Part shown: positions 16,206-25,815 of the stretch, in pieces | Layout: each line of letters opens with the position of its first letter | How positions within the stretch are numbered: the stretch's first letter is position 1 | Source of the DNA: Ruminococcus sp. | Lineage (GTDB): Bacteria > Bacillota > Clostridia > Oscillospirales > Ruminococcaceae | Reading direction: 5' to 3' | Length of the DNA stretch: 64,000 bases | NCBI GenBank assembly: GCA_021202895.1 | Contig: JAJQCE010000030.1 | Location: 41,749 to 105,748, forward strand | Made by a program: the position numbers and the translations under genes | The notes under the pieces: model-generated | What the model saw: the letters and a program-made list of their open reading frames with translations, nothing else | Databases searched by the model: none | What the model was told of the DNA's origin: nothing

Positions 16206-17744
16206 ATGAATATTAAAGAAGCAAAAGAGCAGATTGAGCACGCTATAAGGTCTTATCTGCTAAAGGATGAGTACGGCGATTATCTTATTCCGCTGGAGCG
16301 TCAGCGTCCGGTGTTCCTTTTAGGACCTCCTGGAATAGGAAAAACGGCTATTATGGATCAGATAGCACAGGAAATGCAGATTAACCTTGTGTCGTACGCT
16401 ATGACGCACCAGACTAGAGAATCTGCGATAGGTCAGCCTATGATAGTTGAGAAGAACTTTATCGGACGTGAGATAAAGGTTTCTGAAAGCACAATGTCAG
16501 AGGTTATAGCCAACATCTATGAAACGATGGAGGAAACGGGTATCAAGGAGGGCATACTGTTCCTCGATGAAATTAACTGTGTAGACCAGACGATAGCGCC
16601 TATGATGCTCCAGTTTCTGCAGTATAAGATTTTCGGCAAGCATCAGATTCCTGAGGGATGGGTAGTTACCACGGCAGGTAACCCGCCTCAGTACAACCAT
16701 GCCGTTACCGATTTTGATATTGCGACGCTCGACCGTCTTAAGAAGGTAGACTGCGTTGCGGACTTTAACTGCTGGAAGGAATTTGCGCTTAAGGCTCAGC
16801 TGCATACATCTATCATAACATATCTTACAGAGTTTCCTGAAAATTTCTATGGCGTAGCCTGCGCAGACGAGAATAATCAGTCGTTCGTTACCGCCCGTGC
16901 GTGGGAGGATATGTCGGATATGATGAAGCTGCATGAGGAGGGTGGAGTTGTCGTTGACCTTATCCTTATTGAGCAGTATGTTCAAAATCACGATATTGCG
17001 GTTGATTTTAACGATTTTTATAATTATTATAATGAAGTCAAGGACGCATATGAGATTGACACGATTTTGCAGGGCAAGGCGTCTGAGCAGATTAAGGCTA
17101 ACGCTAAGATAGCAGGTAAGGAGGAGAAAGCAATTCTTCTTGACGTTCTTACTGCGGAAGCGGCGGGAGCTATGCAGTACAGCCGTGAAACTACACGTCT
17201 GCTTACTGAAATGCAGCCGATATTGCAGGATTCAGTAGAGCGTTTAGGTGAGGGCTTCTCAAACCGTGAGGTTTTCTCAAATCATATCATGCGCAGACAA
17301 AAGGATCTTGAGAAAAAGGTTACAGCTCGTGTAATCAGTGCGTCGAATAAAAAGGTTGAGAGATGGATAATTCATAACCTTGAGGACTACCTTGAAAAGA
17401 CGACCGACACAAGAGATAACCGCCGCGCAATTATGCTGGTTATGCAGATGTTTGAGGAAAAGGCAAAAGAGGTTAAGGGAATCACTCAGGCGGCAGTGGC
17501 AGTGTTCTTTAATATGATTAAATTTGTAATTGAGGTTTACGGCTTAGGCGAGGAGCTTTCGACTGTGTTCAATACTCTTGCTATGAACTCAAATGCTGTA
17601 AAGTTTATTCAGTCTTACGGCTTTGAAGAATTTATGATGAATCCGTCAGGCGATATTCCTCAGGCTGATTACAGCAAATTTGATGAAATTAAAATCAATT
17701 ACACGGTTGAAGACCCGATGGCAAGATACCGCAGAGGAAACTAA
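16206..17744 (+). CDS. MoxR-type AAA ATPase
   Basis: 512 residues from ATG 16206 behind GGAGG. The AAA core occupies about residues 20-250: Walker A 'LLGPPGIGKTAI', Walker B 'GILFLDEINC' and sensor 1 'VVTTAGNPP'. MoxR ATPases form hexamers that act as chaperones, usually with a von Willebrand A (VWA) partner. The C-terminal 250 residues are helical and unrecognised. No VWA gene lies next to it: it is monocistronic with its own promoter, and the next genes are translational (infC operon). The partner must be elsewhere if the pair model holds. Cytoplasmic. Substrate unknown. Confidence 0.8.
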   Translation: MNIKEAKEQIEHAIRSYLLKDEYGDYLIPLERQRPVFLLGPPGIGKTAIMDQIAQEMQINLVSYAMTHQTRESAIGQPMIVEKNFIGREIKVSESTMSEVIANIYETMEETGIKEGILFLDEINCVDQTIAPMMLQFLQYKIFGKHQIPEGWVVTTAGNPPQYNHAVTDFDIATLDRLKKVDCVADFNCWKEFALKAQLHTSIITYLTEFPENFYGVACADENNQSFVTARAWEDMSDMMKLHEEGGVVVDLILIEQYVQNHDIAVDFNDFYNYYNEVKDAYEIDTILQGKASEQIKANAKIAGKEEKAILLDVLTAEAAGAMQYSRETTRLLTEMQPILQDSVERLGEGFSNREVFSNHIMRRQKDLEKKVTARVISASNKKVERWIIHNLEDYLEKTTDTRDNRRAIMLVMQMFEEKAKEVKGITQAAVAVFFNMIKFVIEVYGLGEELSTVFNTLAMNSNAVKFIQSYGFEEFMMNPSGDIPQADYSKFDEIKINYTVEDPMARYRRGN

Positions 17745-17776
17745 GGGCGTTAATAAAAAATTTACATATCCTCTGG

Positions 17777-17805
17777 TTGACAGATTTAAGCTTAAGGTGT
17801 ATAAT
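17777..17805 (+). promoter_or_regulatory. Promoter of the infC-rpmI-rplT operon
   Basis: TTGACA (17777-17782), 17-bp spacer, TATAAT (17800-17805), about 300 bp upstream of infC. Confidence 0.85.
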
Positions 17806-18101
17806 ATTAAATGCGGTGCTGTGAGATTTGCGCTGCGAAAGGCGATGCTGATATATTTTTAAGCAGCATTGCCTGTAAAAAATATTAAGCAGAGCATTTC
17901 TGTTCTCACCTCAAGCGCATAGTAAGCTGTAAAGAGGTTTTCAAGAATTATATTCATAAATACAACTATTCGTATAGTTTGTGCGTCTTATGGCGGGCTG
18001 TGCGTATAGATAAGCGGCTTTTGTCGTGATGATTATGGTTTTTACGAGTGCGGAAATGGAAATTACGCACTCGTTTTATTTTTTGATGGAGGTGTACTGT
18101 T
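17806..18101 (+). promoter_or_regulatory. infC leader with an attenuator (L20-leader type)
   Basis: About 290 nt of untranslated leader. At 18044-18084 ACGAGTGCG pairs with CGCACTCGT, followed by a T-rich run: a full rho-independent terminator just before the infC SD. In low-GC Gram-positives the infC-rpmI-rplT operon is repressed by L20 binding such a leader and promoting premature termination. The position, length and gene set match that scheme; the upstream L20-binding fold was not modelled. Confidence 0.75.
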
Positions 18102-18620
18102 ATTAACAACAAGGATTACAAGATTAACGAGGATATTCGGGAAAAGGAAATCCGAGTTATAGATTCCGAGGGAAAGCAGCTTGGAATCATGCCGACAAAA
18201 GCGGCGCTGGAGAGAGCGTATAACGAGGATAAGGATTTGGTCAATATTGCGCCGAATGCGAATCCGCCTGTATGCAAAATCATGGATTACGGTAAGTTTC
18301 TTTTCGAGCAGTCGAAGCGTGAAAAGGAAGCGAAAAAAAATCAGCGTGTGATGGACGTTAAGTGTATAAGGATGTCGTCCACTACTGAGGAGCATGATTT
18401 TAATACAAAGGTAAATCAAGCGTCTAAGTTTTTAAAAAGCGGCGACCGAATCAAGGTTGAGGTGCGTTTTCGTAAGAGAACGGTGGCTCATCCGCAGTTT
18501 GGCGAGAAGCTTTTAAAGAAGTTTGCCGACAGGGTATCTGAGGTCGGAGTTGTTGATAAGCCGCCTAAGATGGAGGGCAGAAGCTTTGTTATGTTTGTTT
18601 CGCCCAAATCCGCAAAGTAG
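18102..18620 (+). CDS. infC: Translation initiation factor IF-3, ATT start
   Basis: 172 residues. The SD GGAGGTG (18088-18094) is followed after 7 bp by ATT 18102, which begins 'NNKDYKINEDIR', the conserved IF-3 N-terminus. An in-frame TGA lies at 18084-18086, and no ATG, GTG or TTG stands between it and residue 30, so ATT is the only sensible start. AUU is a known infC start codon that IF-3 itself discriminates against, allowing autoregulation. Both domains are present ('NPPVCKIMDYGKF' in the N domain, 'SGDRIKVEVRFRKR' in the C domain). First gene of the infC-rpmI-rplT operon. Confidence 0.94.
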   Translation: MNNKDYKINEDIREKEIRVIDSEGKQLGIMPTKAALERAYNEDKDLVNIAPNANPPVCKIMDYGKFLFEQSKREKEAKKNQRVMDVKCIRMSSTTEEHDFNTKVNQASKFLKSGDRIKVEVRFRKRTVAHPQFGEKLLKKFADRVSEVGVVDKPPKMEGRSFVMFVSPKSAK

Positions 18621-18644
18621 TGAATTTATAAGGAGGATAAATTT

Positions 18645-18842
18645 ATGCCAAAGATTAAGACACATTCTGGTGCTAAGAAGCGCTTTTCTACAACTGGAAG
18701 CGGCAAGGTAAAGTATCAGAGTACAAACAGAAGACACAGATTGACGCAGAAGGATCATAACAGAAAGAGAAAGCTCCGTGGTACAACCTATGTATCTGAC
18801 AGCGATCTCAAGAACGTCAAGAAGCTCATCCCATATAAGTAA
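18645..18842 (+). CDS. rpmI: Ribosomal protein L35
   Basis: 65 residues, SD AAGGAGG. 'MPKIKTHSGAKKRF' and 'QSTNRRHRLTQKDHNRKRKL' are typical of L35, a small basic protein of the large subunit. It sits between infC and rplT in the standard order. The 60-bp gap to rplT is ordinary. Confidence 0.97.
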   Translation: MPKIKTHSGAKKRFSTTGSGKVKYQSTNRRHRLTQKDHNRKRKLRGTTYVSDSDLKNVKKLIPYK

Positions 18843-18902
18843 GAACGAGCTGTTAAAGGCTGAAATGATGAGAAACTAAGAATATTCAGGAGGTAATATA
18901 TT

Positions 18903-19256
18903 ATGGCTCGTGTAAAGGGCGCAATGATGACTCGAAAGAGAAGAAATAAAACGCTTAAGCTTGCAAAGGGATATTTTGGCGCAAAGAGCAAGCATTTTAA
19001 GATGGCTAAGCAGGCTGTCATGAAGTCAGGACAGTATGCGTATATCGGAAGAAAGCAGAAGAAGAGAGAGTTCAGAAGACTGTGGATTACGAGAATTTCC
19101 GCAGCTGCAAAGCTTAATGGAATGAATTATTCCACTTTCATGAACGGCTGCAAGAAAGCAGGCATCGGACTCAACAGAAAGATGCTTTCTGAAATTGCTG
19201 TAAATGATCCGGCAGGCTTTACGGCTATTGCAGAACAGGCTAAGGCTGCACTTTGA
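18903..19256 (+). CDS. rplT: Ribosomal protein L20
   Basis: 117 residues, SD CAGGAGG. '[20 protein letters not shown]' opens the long basic N-terminal extension that threads into 23S rRNA; the globular domain has '[17 protein letters not shown]'. Essential for early 50S assembly, and in this group it also represses its own operon through the leader. Length is standard. A terminator follows. Confidence 0.97.
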   Translation: MARVKGAMMTRKRRNKTLKLAKGYFGAKSKHFKMAKQAVMKSGQYAYIGRKQKKREFRRLWITRISAAAKLNGMNYSTFMNGCKKAGIGLNRKMLSEIAVNDPAGFTAIAEQAKAAL

Positions 19257-19270
19257 TTTTAACATTAATA

Positions 19271-19303
19271 ACGGGCAGTCCTTTTTAAAGCTGCTCGTTT
19301 TTT
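19271..19303 (+). terminator. Terminator of the infC operon
   Basis: ACGGGCAG pairs with CTGCTCGT (one wobble), followed by TTTTTT. Confidence 0.8.
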
Positions 19304-19321
19304 GCTTTAGGAGGTAAAAAG

Positions 19322-20116
19322 GTGTTTATTTCCTCAAAGGACAATCCGAAAATAAAGCTTTACAGAAAGCTGGCATCATGCAAAAGGACTCGTGACGAGG
19401 AGGGGCTTTTTATTATTGAGGGTGCCAGAAGCTGCATGGATTTCTTGTCGCATGGCATTTGCCCAGAGTGTATTTTTTATACGCAAAGGTCTGTGGAAAG
19501 GTATCCTGAGCTTTTTAATTCTCAAGGCTTTGAAAGCATACCCGAAGAAAAACGCTTTGAGGTATCTTTGAACGTTGTTGAAAAAATGAGCGGGGTCAAT
19601 TCTACTCAGGGAGTGTTTGTCGAAGCGAGAAAGCTTGACTCTACGCTGTCTTTGGAGGAAATAAGAAGCAACGGAAGGTATCTTGTGACGGTTGATTTGA
19701 GCGACCCTGGCAATCTTGGAACTATGCTCAGAACCTCCGCCGCAGTTGGACTTGACGGCGTTATTTTGGCAGGGGATACTGTGGATTTGTATAATCCCAA
19801 GGTTGTACGTTCGGCAATGGGAAGTATGCCTAAGCTTAAGCTGTATATTCAAAGGGACGCTGAAACGGCGCTTAAGACACTTGAAAAGGGCGGGATTAAA
19901 ACCTGCGCTGCGGTGGTCAGCGGCGGTAAATCAGTCAGAGAGCTTGATTTTTCAGGCGGCTGCGCTGTTTTGATAGGCAACGAAGCAAGGGGACTTGATG
20001 AGAAAATAGCTGGGCTTTGCAGAGAACGGGTTACAGTGGATATGAGCGGAGATGTCGAGTCACTTAATGCTGCAATCGCAGCGACAATATTGTTGTGGGA
20101 GATGAGTAAGGCTTGA
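19322..20116 (+). CDS. SpoU/TrmH-family RNA 2'-O-methyltransferase
   Basis: 264 residues, GTG start behind AGGAGG. The N-terminal substrate-binding domain (1-95) precedes a SPOUT knot with its three motifs: 'LSDPGNLGTMLRTSAAVG', 'VLIGNEARGLDE' and 'ESLNAAIAATILLWEM'. These methylate a ribose 2'-OH in rRNA or tRNA with SAM; the exact target (23S rRNA, RlmB-like) cannot be read here. In many Firmicutes a related gene sits near pheST or rplT. It overlaps dprA by 4 bp. Confidence 0.88.
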   Translation: MFISSKDNPKIKLYRKLASCKRTRDEEGLFIIEGARSCMDFLSHGICPECIFYTQRSVERYPELFNSQGFESIPEEKRFEVSLNVVEKMSGVNSTQGVFVEARKLDSTLSLEEIRSNGRYLVTVDLSDPGNLGTMLRTSAAVGLDGVILAGDTVDLYNPKVVRSAMGSMPKLKLYIQRDAETALKTLEKGGIKTCAAVVSGGKSVRELDFSGGCAVLIGNEARGLDEKIAGLCRERVTVDMSGDVESLNAAIAATILLWEMSKA

Positions 20117-21354
20117 GCGAAAATATATATGATGATAAGCGCATATATTGGATATGGCTGCTTAAGGTTCTGGGAGTTGCAAATCAAAGCTTTTGGACGT
20201 TGAGCAGGGGCTACAGACATATTTCAGACTTTGTTGAGGAGCTTAGAAACGGCAGAGTTGACGAGCTTACCTCCACACAGCGTGACAGAGCGAAAAAGGT
20301 AACCTTTGAGGACGCAGAGAGAATCATAGAAAAATGCGAAAGAAATAATGTTTCAATAATCACTTATATGAATAAGGAGTATCCCAATAGCTTGAGAAAG
20401 GTACATAATCCGCCGCCTATTCTTTTTGTAAAGGGCGATGTGACTGTGCTTTCAGGCTCTGCTGTGGTTGAGGTTGTCGGAACACGCAAGCCATGCGAAT
20501 ATTCTCTGGAAACGACAAGGCTTTTGTGTACGCAGCTTGCAAAATCAGGCGTGCTTGTCATCTCAGGCTGCGAATCGGGTATAGATGAGCAGGCTAACCA
20601 ATCGGCGCTTGAAGCAGGCTTTCCTACAGCGGCAGTCTGCGGAAGAGGAATACTTGATAAGAAGTCTGTCAATGAGATGACTGAAAAAATTGCGGAAAAC
20701 GGAGTTGTAGTAGCGGAATATACCGACAGCGACGATTTTGGAACAATCCGCTTTGATAATAGGAATCGCATAATGTGTTCGCTTGCCGACTGCGTGCTTT
20801 TTATAGAATGTGCCGCAGACGGGCATGGACTGAATAACGTCCGCCACGCTCAGATGCTGGGCATACCGATTTTTGCAGTTCCTCCAGCCGATATAAGCGA
20901 CAAACGCTTTTTCGGTCAGAGGAATCTGATAAGAAACGGAGCAGTGCCTGTTTTTGATGCGAATGATTTAATCAAAGTACTTAACGATAAGGATGAAGCT
21001 AGGGAAATTCCCATTGTGGAGTATGAAGAGGTTAAACCTGTGAGGAAGAAGAAAAGCTCTTCAGGCTCTGCTTCTCCGAGGAAAATAAAAAAAGTTCAAA
21101 AAAATACCGAAGAGGACTTGCATAAAAGTGAAAATTCTGTTACAATAGATATGAGTGCATTAAGCGAGTCGCAAAAGACTATATGTCGGCTGATTGAGCA
21201 AAATGAAGAGATGGGTATAAATAAAATATCATCTCAGACAGGCTTTCCTATAAGCGTGCTGCTTAACGATATGGTTGAGCTTACGATGGAAAGGATTGTC
21301 GAGGAGCTGCCAGGCAAGAGATACAGACTCAGAGGTAAGCTTGGCGAAGAATAA
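20113..21354 (+). CDS. dprA: DNA-processing protein DprA
   Basis: 413 residues from TTG 20113, overlapping the upstream stop (TTGA). DprA loads RecA on incoming single-stranded DNA in transformation. N-terminal helix-hairpin-like domain, then the Rossmann-like domain with 'VEVVGTRKPCEYSLETT' and 'GCESGIDEQANQSAL'; these are more divergent than the usual 'VSGLARGID..AH' pattern. A Lys/Ser-rich linker leads to a C-terminal winged helix ('INKISSQTGFPISVLLNDM'). Order dprA-topA-trmFO is standard. Divergence in the core could mean a specialised role. Confidence 0.88.
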   Translation: MSENIYDDKRIYWIWLLKVLGVANQSFWTLSRGYRHISDFVEELRNGRVDELTSTQRDRAKKVTFEDAERIIEKCERNNVSIITYMNKEYPNSLRKVHNPPPILFVKGDVTVLSGSAVVEVVGTRKPCEYSLETTRLLCTQLAKSGVLVISGCESGIDEQANQSALEAGFPTAAVCGRGILDKKSVNEMTEKIAENGVVVAEYTDSDDFGTIRFDNRNRIMCSLADCVLFIECAADGHGLNNVRHAQMLGIPIFAVPPADISDKRFFGQRNLIRNGAVPVFDANDLIKVLNDKDEAREIPIVEYEEVKPVRKKKSSSGSASPRKIKKVQKNTEEDLHKSENSVTIDMSALSESQKTICRLIEQNEEMGINKISSQTGFPISVLLNDMVELTMERIVEELPGKRYRLRGKLGEE

Positions 21355-21368
21355 AAGGAGAAGATAGT

Positions 21369-23459
21369 TTGGCAAAGCTGATAATTGTAGAATCACCTAC
21401 AAAGGTTAAGACAATAAAAAGATATTTGAGCGGCGAGTATGAGGTTATAGCGTCAAGAGGTCACCTGCGTGATCTGCCTAAATCGAAGCTTGGCGTGGAT
21501 ATAGAAAATAATTTTGAGCCGCAGTATATAAACATTAAGGATAAAGAGCAGCTGATAAAGGATATTAAGAAAAAGGCGAAAAAGTGCGAAGGCGTATACC
21601 TTGCAAGCGACCCCGACCGCGAGGGAGAGGCTATTGCTTGGCACTTGGCGCAGCTGCTTGATTTAGATTTGAATGAGGAAAATCGTGTTGCTTTTAAGGA
21701 GTTGACCGCTTCGGGCATTAAGGCAGGCATGGAAGCGCCCAGAAGGATAGATATGAATCTTGTGGATGCACAGCAGGCAAGACGTATCCTTGACAGGATT
21801 GTAGGCTATAAGCTTTCGCCGTTTCTGTGGAGAAAGATAAGACGAGGACTTTCAGCGGGAAGAGTTCAGTCTGTTGCGGTAAAGATGATATGCGACCGTG
21901 AAAGAGAGATTGAAGGCTTCGAGCCGAGAGAATACTGGTCGGTTGATGCGAAATTTGCTTCAGGCGAAAATGGAAAAAGCTTTGCTGCAAAGCTTGAAAG
22001 CGTTGACGGCGAAAAGGCGGAGCTTGAGAGTAAGGCGCAGACAGACGAGATTTTAAAACGGCTTAACGGAGCAAGCTTTTCAGTTTCAACACTGAAAAAG
22101 AGCGTGAGAAGAAAATCTCCTGCCGCACCCTTTACGACGTCTACGCTTCAGCAGGAGGCTTCAAGGCGGTTGTCCTTTCAGGCAAGGCGAACAATGAGCG
22201 TTGCTCAGGAGCTTTATGAGGGCGTTGAGATAAAAGGGCTTGGTCTTACAGGTCTGATAAGCTATATGCGTACCGACAGCACGAGAATTTCCGATGAGGC
22301 GAGAGCGCAGGCATATGAGTATATTAAGAATCGCTATGGAGAGGATTATATTCCGCAAACGCCGAATAAATATAAGTCGAAAGGCTCTGCGCAGGACGCA
22401 CATGAGGCGATAAGACCCTCTCATCCTGAGCTTACGCCAGACGAGGTTAAAGCAAGCGGAGTGACTTCGGATCAGTATAAGCTTTACAGGCTTATCTGGG
22501 AGCGGTTTATGTCAAGTCAGATGGCGAAATGCCTGATGGATACTATTTCAGCAGATATAGAAGCGGACGGCTGTGTTTTCAAAGCGACAGGCTACTCGGT
22601 GAAGTTTGACGGATTTACCGCACTTTATGAGGAAACTAAGGACTATGACGGCGAGCCTAAGAATGATCTTTCACAGCTTAAAAAGGGAATGGAGCTTAAG
22701 CTTAAGGAGCTTGCTGGCAATCAGCATTTTACCCAGCCGCCTCCAAGGTATACTGAAGCTACGCTTGTAAAAGCGTTTGAGGAAACGGGTATAGGCAGAC
22801 CGTCAACCTATGTGCCGACAATAACGACTATTCTTTCGAGAAATTATGTCGAGCGTGACGGCAAGCAGCTTAAGCCTACGTCACTTGGAGAAGTAACTAA
22901 TCAGGTGATGAGCGAGCATTTTGATAAGATTGTGGACGTCAAATTTACCGCTAATATGGAAACCGATTTGGATAAGGTTGAAAGTGGGAAAATGAAGTGG
23001 ACGGATACGCTTTCACAGTTTTATACAAGCTTTGAAGATGAGCTTGAAGAAGCTGAAAAGGCTATGGAAGGAAAGCGCGTTAAGGTTCCCGATGAGCAGA
23101 CTGACCAGGTTTGCGATGAATGTGGAAAGCCTATGGTTATTAAAATCGGCAGGTACGGAAAATTTATGGCGTGCAGCGGATTTCCTGACTGTACCTTTAC
23201 AAAGCCTATGGTTGAGGAAACGGGCGGAACCTGCCCTTACTGCGGCAAAAAGGTGCTGCTTAAGAAGTCTAAAAAGGGTAAGAAATATTACGGCTGTGAG
23301 GATAATCCTGATTGCCGCTTTATGACATGGGACGTTCCTTTGGAAGATAAATGCCCGAATTGCGGCTCAACGCTGTTTCGTAAGGGCGGCAAGAATGGCA
23401 GGCTTGTGTGTCATAAGGAAGGCTGCGGCTATGAAAAGGATTTGAGCGAAAGCGAATAA
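21369..23459 (+). CDS. topA: DNA topoisomerase I
   Basis: 696 residues, TTG start behind AAAGGAG. Relaxes negative supercoils. The Toprim domain has 'LIIVESPTKVKTIKRYL' and 'ASDPDREGEAIAWHL'; the active-site tyrosine lies in 'GLISYMRTDSTRIS'; 'IGRPSTYVPTITTI' is conserved. Three C-terminal Cys4 zinc ribbons are seen ('CDECGKPMV', 'CPYCGKKVL', 'CPNCGSTLF'). Full length. Part of dprA-topA-trmFO. Confidence 0.97.
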   Translation: MAKLIIVESPTKVKTIKRYLSGEYEVIASRGHLRDLPKSKLGVDIENNFEPQYINIKDKEQLIKDIKKKAKKCEGVYLASDPDREGEAIAWHLAQLLDLDLNEENRVAFKELTASGIKAGMEAPRRIDMNLVDAQQARRILDRIVGYKLSPFLWRKIRRGLSAGRVQSVAVKMICDREREIEGFEPREYWSVDAKFASGENGKSFAAKLESVDGEKAELESKAQTDEILKRLNGASFSVSTLKKSVRRKSPAAPFTTSTLQQEASRRLSFQARRTMSVAQELYEGVEIKGLGLTGLISYMRTDSTRISDEARAQAYEYIKNRYGEDYIPQTPNKYKSKGSAQDAHEAIRPSHPELTPDEVKASGVTSDQYKLYRLIWERFMSSQMAKCLMDTISADIEADGCVFKATGYSVKFDGFTALYEETKDYDGEPKNDLSQLKKGMELKLKELAGNQHFTQPPPRYTEATLVKAFEETGIGRPSTYVPTITTILSRNYVERDGKQLKPTSLGEVTNQVMSEHFDKIVDVKFTANMETDLDKVESGKMKWTDTLSQFYTSFEDELEEAEKAMEGKRVKVPDEQTDQVCDECGKPMVIKIGRYGKFMACSGFPDCTFTKPMVEETGGTCPYCGKKVLLKKSKKGKKYYGCEDNPDCRFMTWDVPLEDKCPNCGSTLFRKGGKNGRLVCHKEGCGYEKDLSESE

Positions 23460-23463
23460 AATT

Positions 23464-24783
23464 ATGGAAACTGTAACTGTTGTAGGCGCAGGGCTTGCAG
23501 GCTGTGAGGCGGCTTGGAGACTTGCGAATATGGGAATTGGCGTAAGGCTTTGCGAGATGAAGCCGCATAAATATACTCCTGCACATAGCTATCAGGGTTT
23601 TGCCGAGCTTGTCTGCTCAAATTCGCTTAAGGCTAAACGTGCGGCATCTGCGGCAGGTATGCTTAAGGAGGAAATGCGCAGACTGGGTTCGCTTACAATG
23701 CAGTGCGCAGATGAAGCGGAGGTTGGCGCAGGCGGAGCTTTGGCTGTTGACAGAAAGCAGTTTTCCGATTTGGTGACGGCTAAAATCAAAGCTTGTCCTC
23801 AGATAGAGATTGTAAACGGCGAAGTGACTAAAATTCCTAAAGGCAGAGTTGTTATAGCGACAGGACCGCTTACTTCAGATAAGCTTTCACAGAGCATAAG
23901 AGAGCTTGTAGGAGAGGAATACCTGTATTTTCACGATGCGGCAGCTCCGATTGTCACATCCGAAAGTATTGATTTTAACAAGGCTTTCTTTGCGTCAAGA
24001 TACGGCAGAGGAGATGCGGATTATATCAATTGTCCTATGGAAAAGGACGAGTATCTGCGTTTCTATAATGAACTGATTGAAGCGGAGACCGCACCTCTTC
24101 ATGCGTTTGACAAACAGCCTGACGGCTTTAGCGTCTATGAGGGCTGTATGCCGATTGAGGTTCTGGCAAAGAGGGGAGAGGATACCATGAGATATGGACC
24201 TCTTAAGCCAGTTGGAATAACTCATCCTGTCACAAATAAGCGTTATTACGCAGTGGTTCAGCTAAGAGCGGAAAACCGTGACAAGGATATGTATAATATT
24301 GTCGGCTTTCAGACGAATCTGAAATTCAGCGAGCAGAAAAGAGCTTTCTCACTTATCCCAGGGCTTGAAAACGCAGAGTTTGTACGGTATGGCGTTATGC
24401 ACAGAAATACCTTTGTTAATTCTCCGAAACTGCTAGATGTAAATTTGGCTTTGAGAAAAAATAAAAATGTGTATTTTGCAGGGCAGATTACAGGAGTTGA
24501 AGGCTATATCGAATCGGCGGCAAGCGGAATAGCGGCGGGAATAAATATGGCGCAGACTGTTTCAGGCAGGGAAAGCGTAACTTTCCCCGAAACGACTATG
24601 TTAGGCTCGCTTTGCAGATATGTAAGTGATGAGAGCGTTGAAAATTTTCAGCCGATGGGGAGCAATATGGGGATTTTGCCGTCGCTTGATGAGAAAATTA
24701 AGAATAAAAAGCTAAGATATGAGAGGCTTGCCGAGAGAGGGCTTAACGATTTGAGCGATATGATTCGGCAGCTTGATATTTAA
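23464..24783 (+). CDS. trmFO: Folate/FAD-dependent tRNA (uracil-54) methyltransferase
   Basis: 439 residues, starting 4 bp after topA. Makes m5U54 in the T loop of tRNA using methylene-tetrahydrofolate and FADH2. The FAD-binding GxGxxG is 'VVGAGLAGCEAAWRLA'; 'MKPHKYTPAHS' and 'LVCSNSLKA' (with the catalytic Cys) are TrmFO signatures; 'YFAGQITGVEGYIESAASG' closes the FAD site. Length is standard. Only a weak SD is visible, so coupling to topA translation is likely. Confidence 0.96.
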   Translation: METVTVVGAGLAGCEAAWRLANMGIGVRLCEMKPHKYTPAHSYQGFAELVCSNSLKAKRAASAAGMLKEEMRRLGSLTMQCADEAEVGAGGALAVDRKQFSDLVTAKIKACPQIEIVNGEVTKIPKGRVVIATGPLTSDKLSQSIRELVGEEYLYFHDAAAPIVTSESIDFNKAFFASRYGRGDADYINCPMEKDEYLRFYNELIEAETAPLHAFDKQPDGFSVYEGCMPIEVLAKRGEDTMRYGPLKPVGITHPVTNKRYYAVVQLRAENRDKDMYNIVGFQTNLKFSEQKRAFSLIPGLENAEFVRYGVMHRNTFVNSPKLLDVNLALRKNKNVYFAGQITGVEGYIESAASGIAAGINMAQTVSGRESVTFPETTMLGSLCRYVSDESVENFQPMGSNMGILPSLDEKIKNKKLRYERLAERGLNDLSDMIRQLDI

Positions 24784-24801
24784 AAAATCGGAGGAAAAGC
24801 C

Positions 24802-25815
24802 ATGAACATAGTAATGGATGCGTTCGGCGGAGATAATGCTCCCCTTGCGGTTATAAAGGGTGCGATTGATGCTCATAATGAATTTAAGACGGATATTACG
24901 CTTGTAGGCGATGAGGAGAAAATAAAGAAGTGCGCCAAGGAAAATGAGCTTGATATAAGCGCTTTGAAAATCCGCCATGCAGATACAGTGATAGATGTCT
25001 GTGAAGAGCCTACGGCGGTTGTCAAGAGCAAAAAGGATTGTTCGATGGCGGTTGGACTTAAAATGCTTGCTGACGGCGAGGGCGATGCTTTTCTTTCGGC
25101 AGGTTCAACTGGTGCGTTAGTTGTCGGAGCAACGATGATTGTGCGCAGAATTAAGGGAATTAAGCGTCCTGCGCTTGCGACAGTTCTCCCCACCGCAGGG
25201 GCGCCCGTTATGCTTTTAGACAGCGGAGCAAACGCCGATTGCCGTGCGGAAATGCTGACGCAGTTTGCGATTATGGGTTCGGCTTATATGAACGGTATTT
25301 TGAATGTGCAAAATCCAAAGGTCGGACTTGCAAATATCGGATCGGAGGAATCAAAAGGCAGAGAGCTTGAGCTTGAAACCTATAGACAGCTTTCAAGCGC
25401 ACCGATAAATTTTATCGGAAACATAGAGGCGAGACAGGTTCCCTTAGGAGATGCGGACGTTGTTGTAACTGACGGATTTACGGGGAATATGATGCTTAAG
25501 CTTTACGAGGGCATGGGTAAGTTTTTTACCGACGAGCTTAAGGGAATGCTTACAAACGGAGTGAGAAATAAAATCGGAGCATTTATGATTTTGCCTAGCG
25601 TAAAGGAATTTAAGAAAAAGGTAGATTACAGCGAGTACGGCGGAGCGCCGCTTCTGGGAACGGCAAAGCCTGTGATAAAGGCGCACGGCAGCTCTGATGC
25701 GAAAGCGTTTTATAATGCAGTGCGTCAGGCTAAGCAGTTTTCCGAAAAGGATGTAATAGGTCAAATTACATCTTCGCTTGCTGAGATGAAAAAGGAGCAG
25801 CAGATAAATGAATGA
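24802..25815 (+). CDS. plsX: Phosphate acyltransferase
   Basis: 337 residues, SD GGAGG. Converts acyl-ACP and phosphate to acyl-phosphate for phospholipid synthesis; peripheral membrane. 'DAFGGDNAPLAVIKGAI', 'AGSTGALVVGATMI' and 'VVTDGFTGNM' are PlsX signatures. It overlaps rnc by 8 bp. Usually acpP (acyl carrier protein) lies between plsX and rnc; here it is missing, so its substrate carrier must be encoded elsewhere. Confidence 0.96.
   Translation: MNIVMDAFGGDNAPLAVIKGAIDAHNEFKTDITLVGDEEKIKKCAKENELDISALKIRHADTVIDVCEEPTAVVKSKKDCSMAVGLKMLADGEGDAFLSAGSTGALVVGATMIVRRIKGIKRPALATVLPTAGAPVMLLDSGANADCRAEMLTQFAIMGSAYMNGILNVQNPKVGLANIGSEESKGRELELETYRQLSSAPINFIGNIEARQVPLGDADVVVTDGFTGNMMLKLYEGMGKFFTDELKGMLTNGVRNKIGAFMILPSVKEFKKKVDYSEYGGAPLLGTAKPVIKAHGSSDAKAFYNAVRQAKQFSEKDVIGQITSSLAEMKKEQQINE

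Noticed and set aside
17680..17862. An open frame overlapping the end of the MoxR gene and the infC promoter.
   Set aside because: It runs through a strong promoter, lacks an SD and shows no coding pattern.
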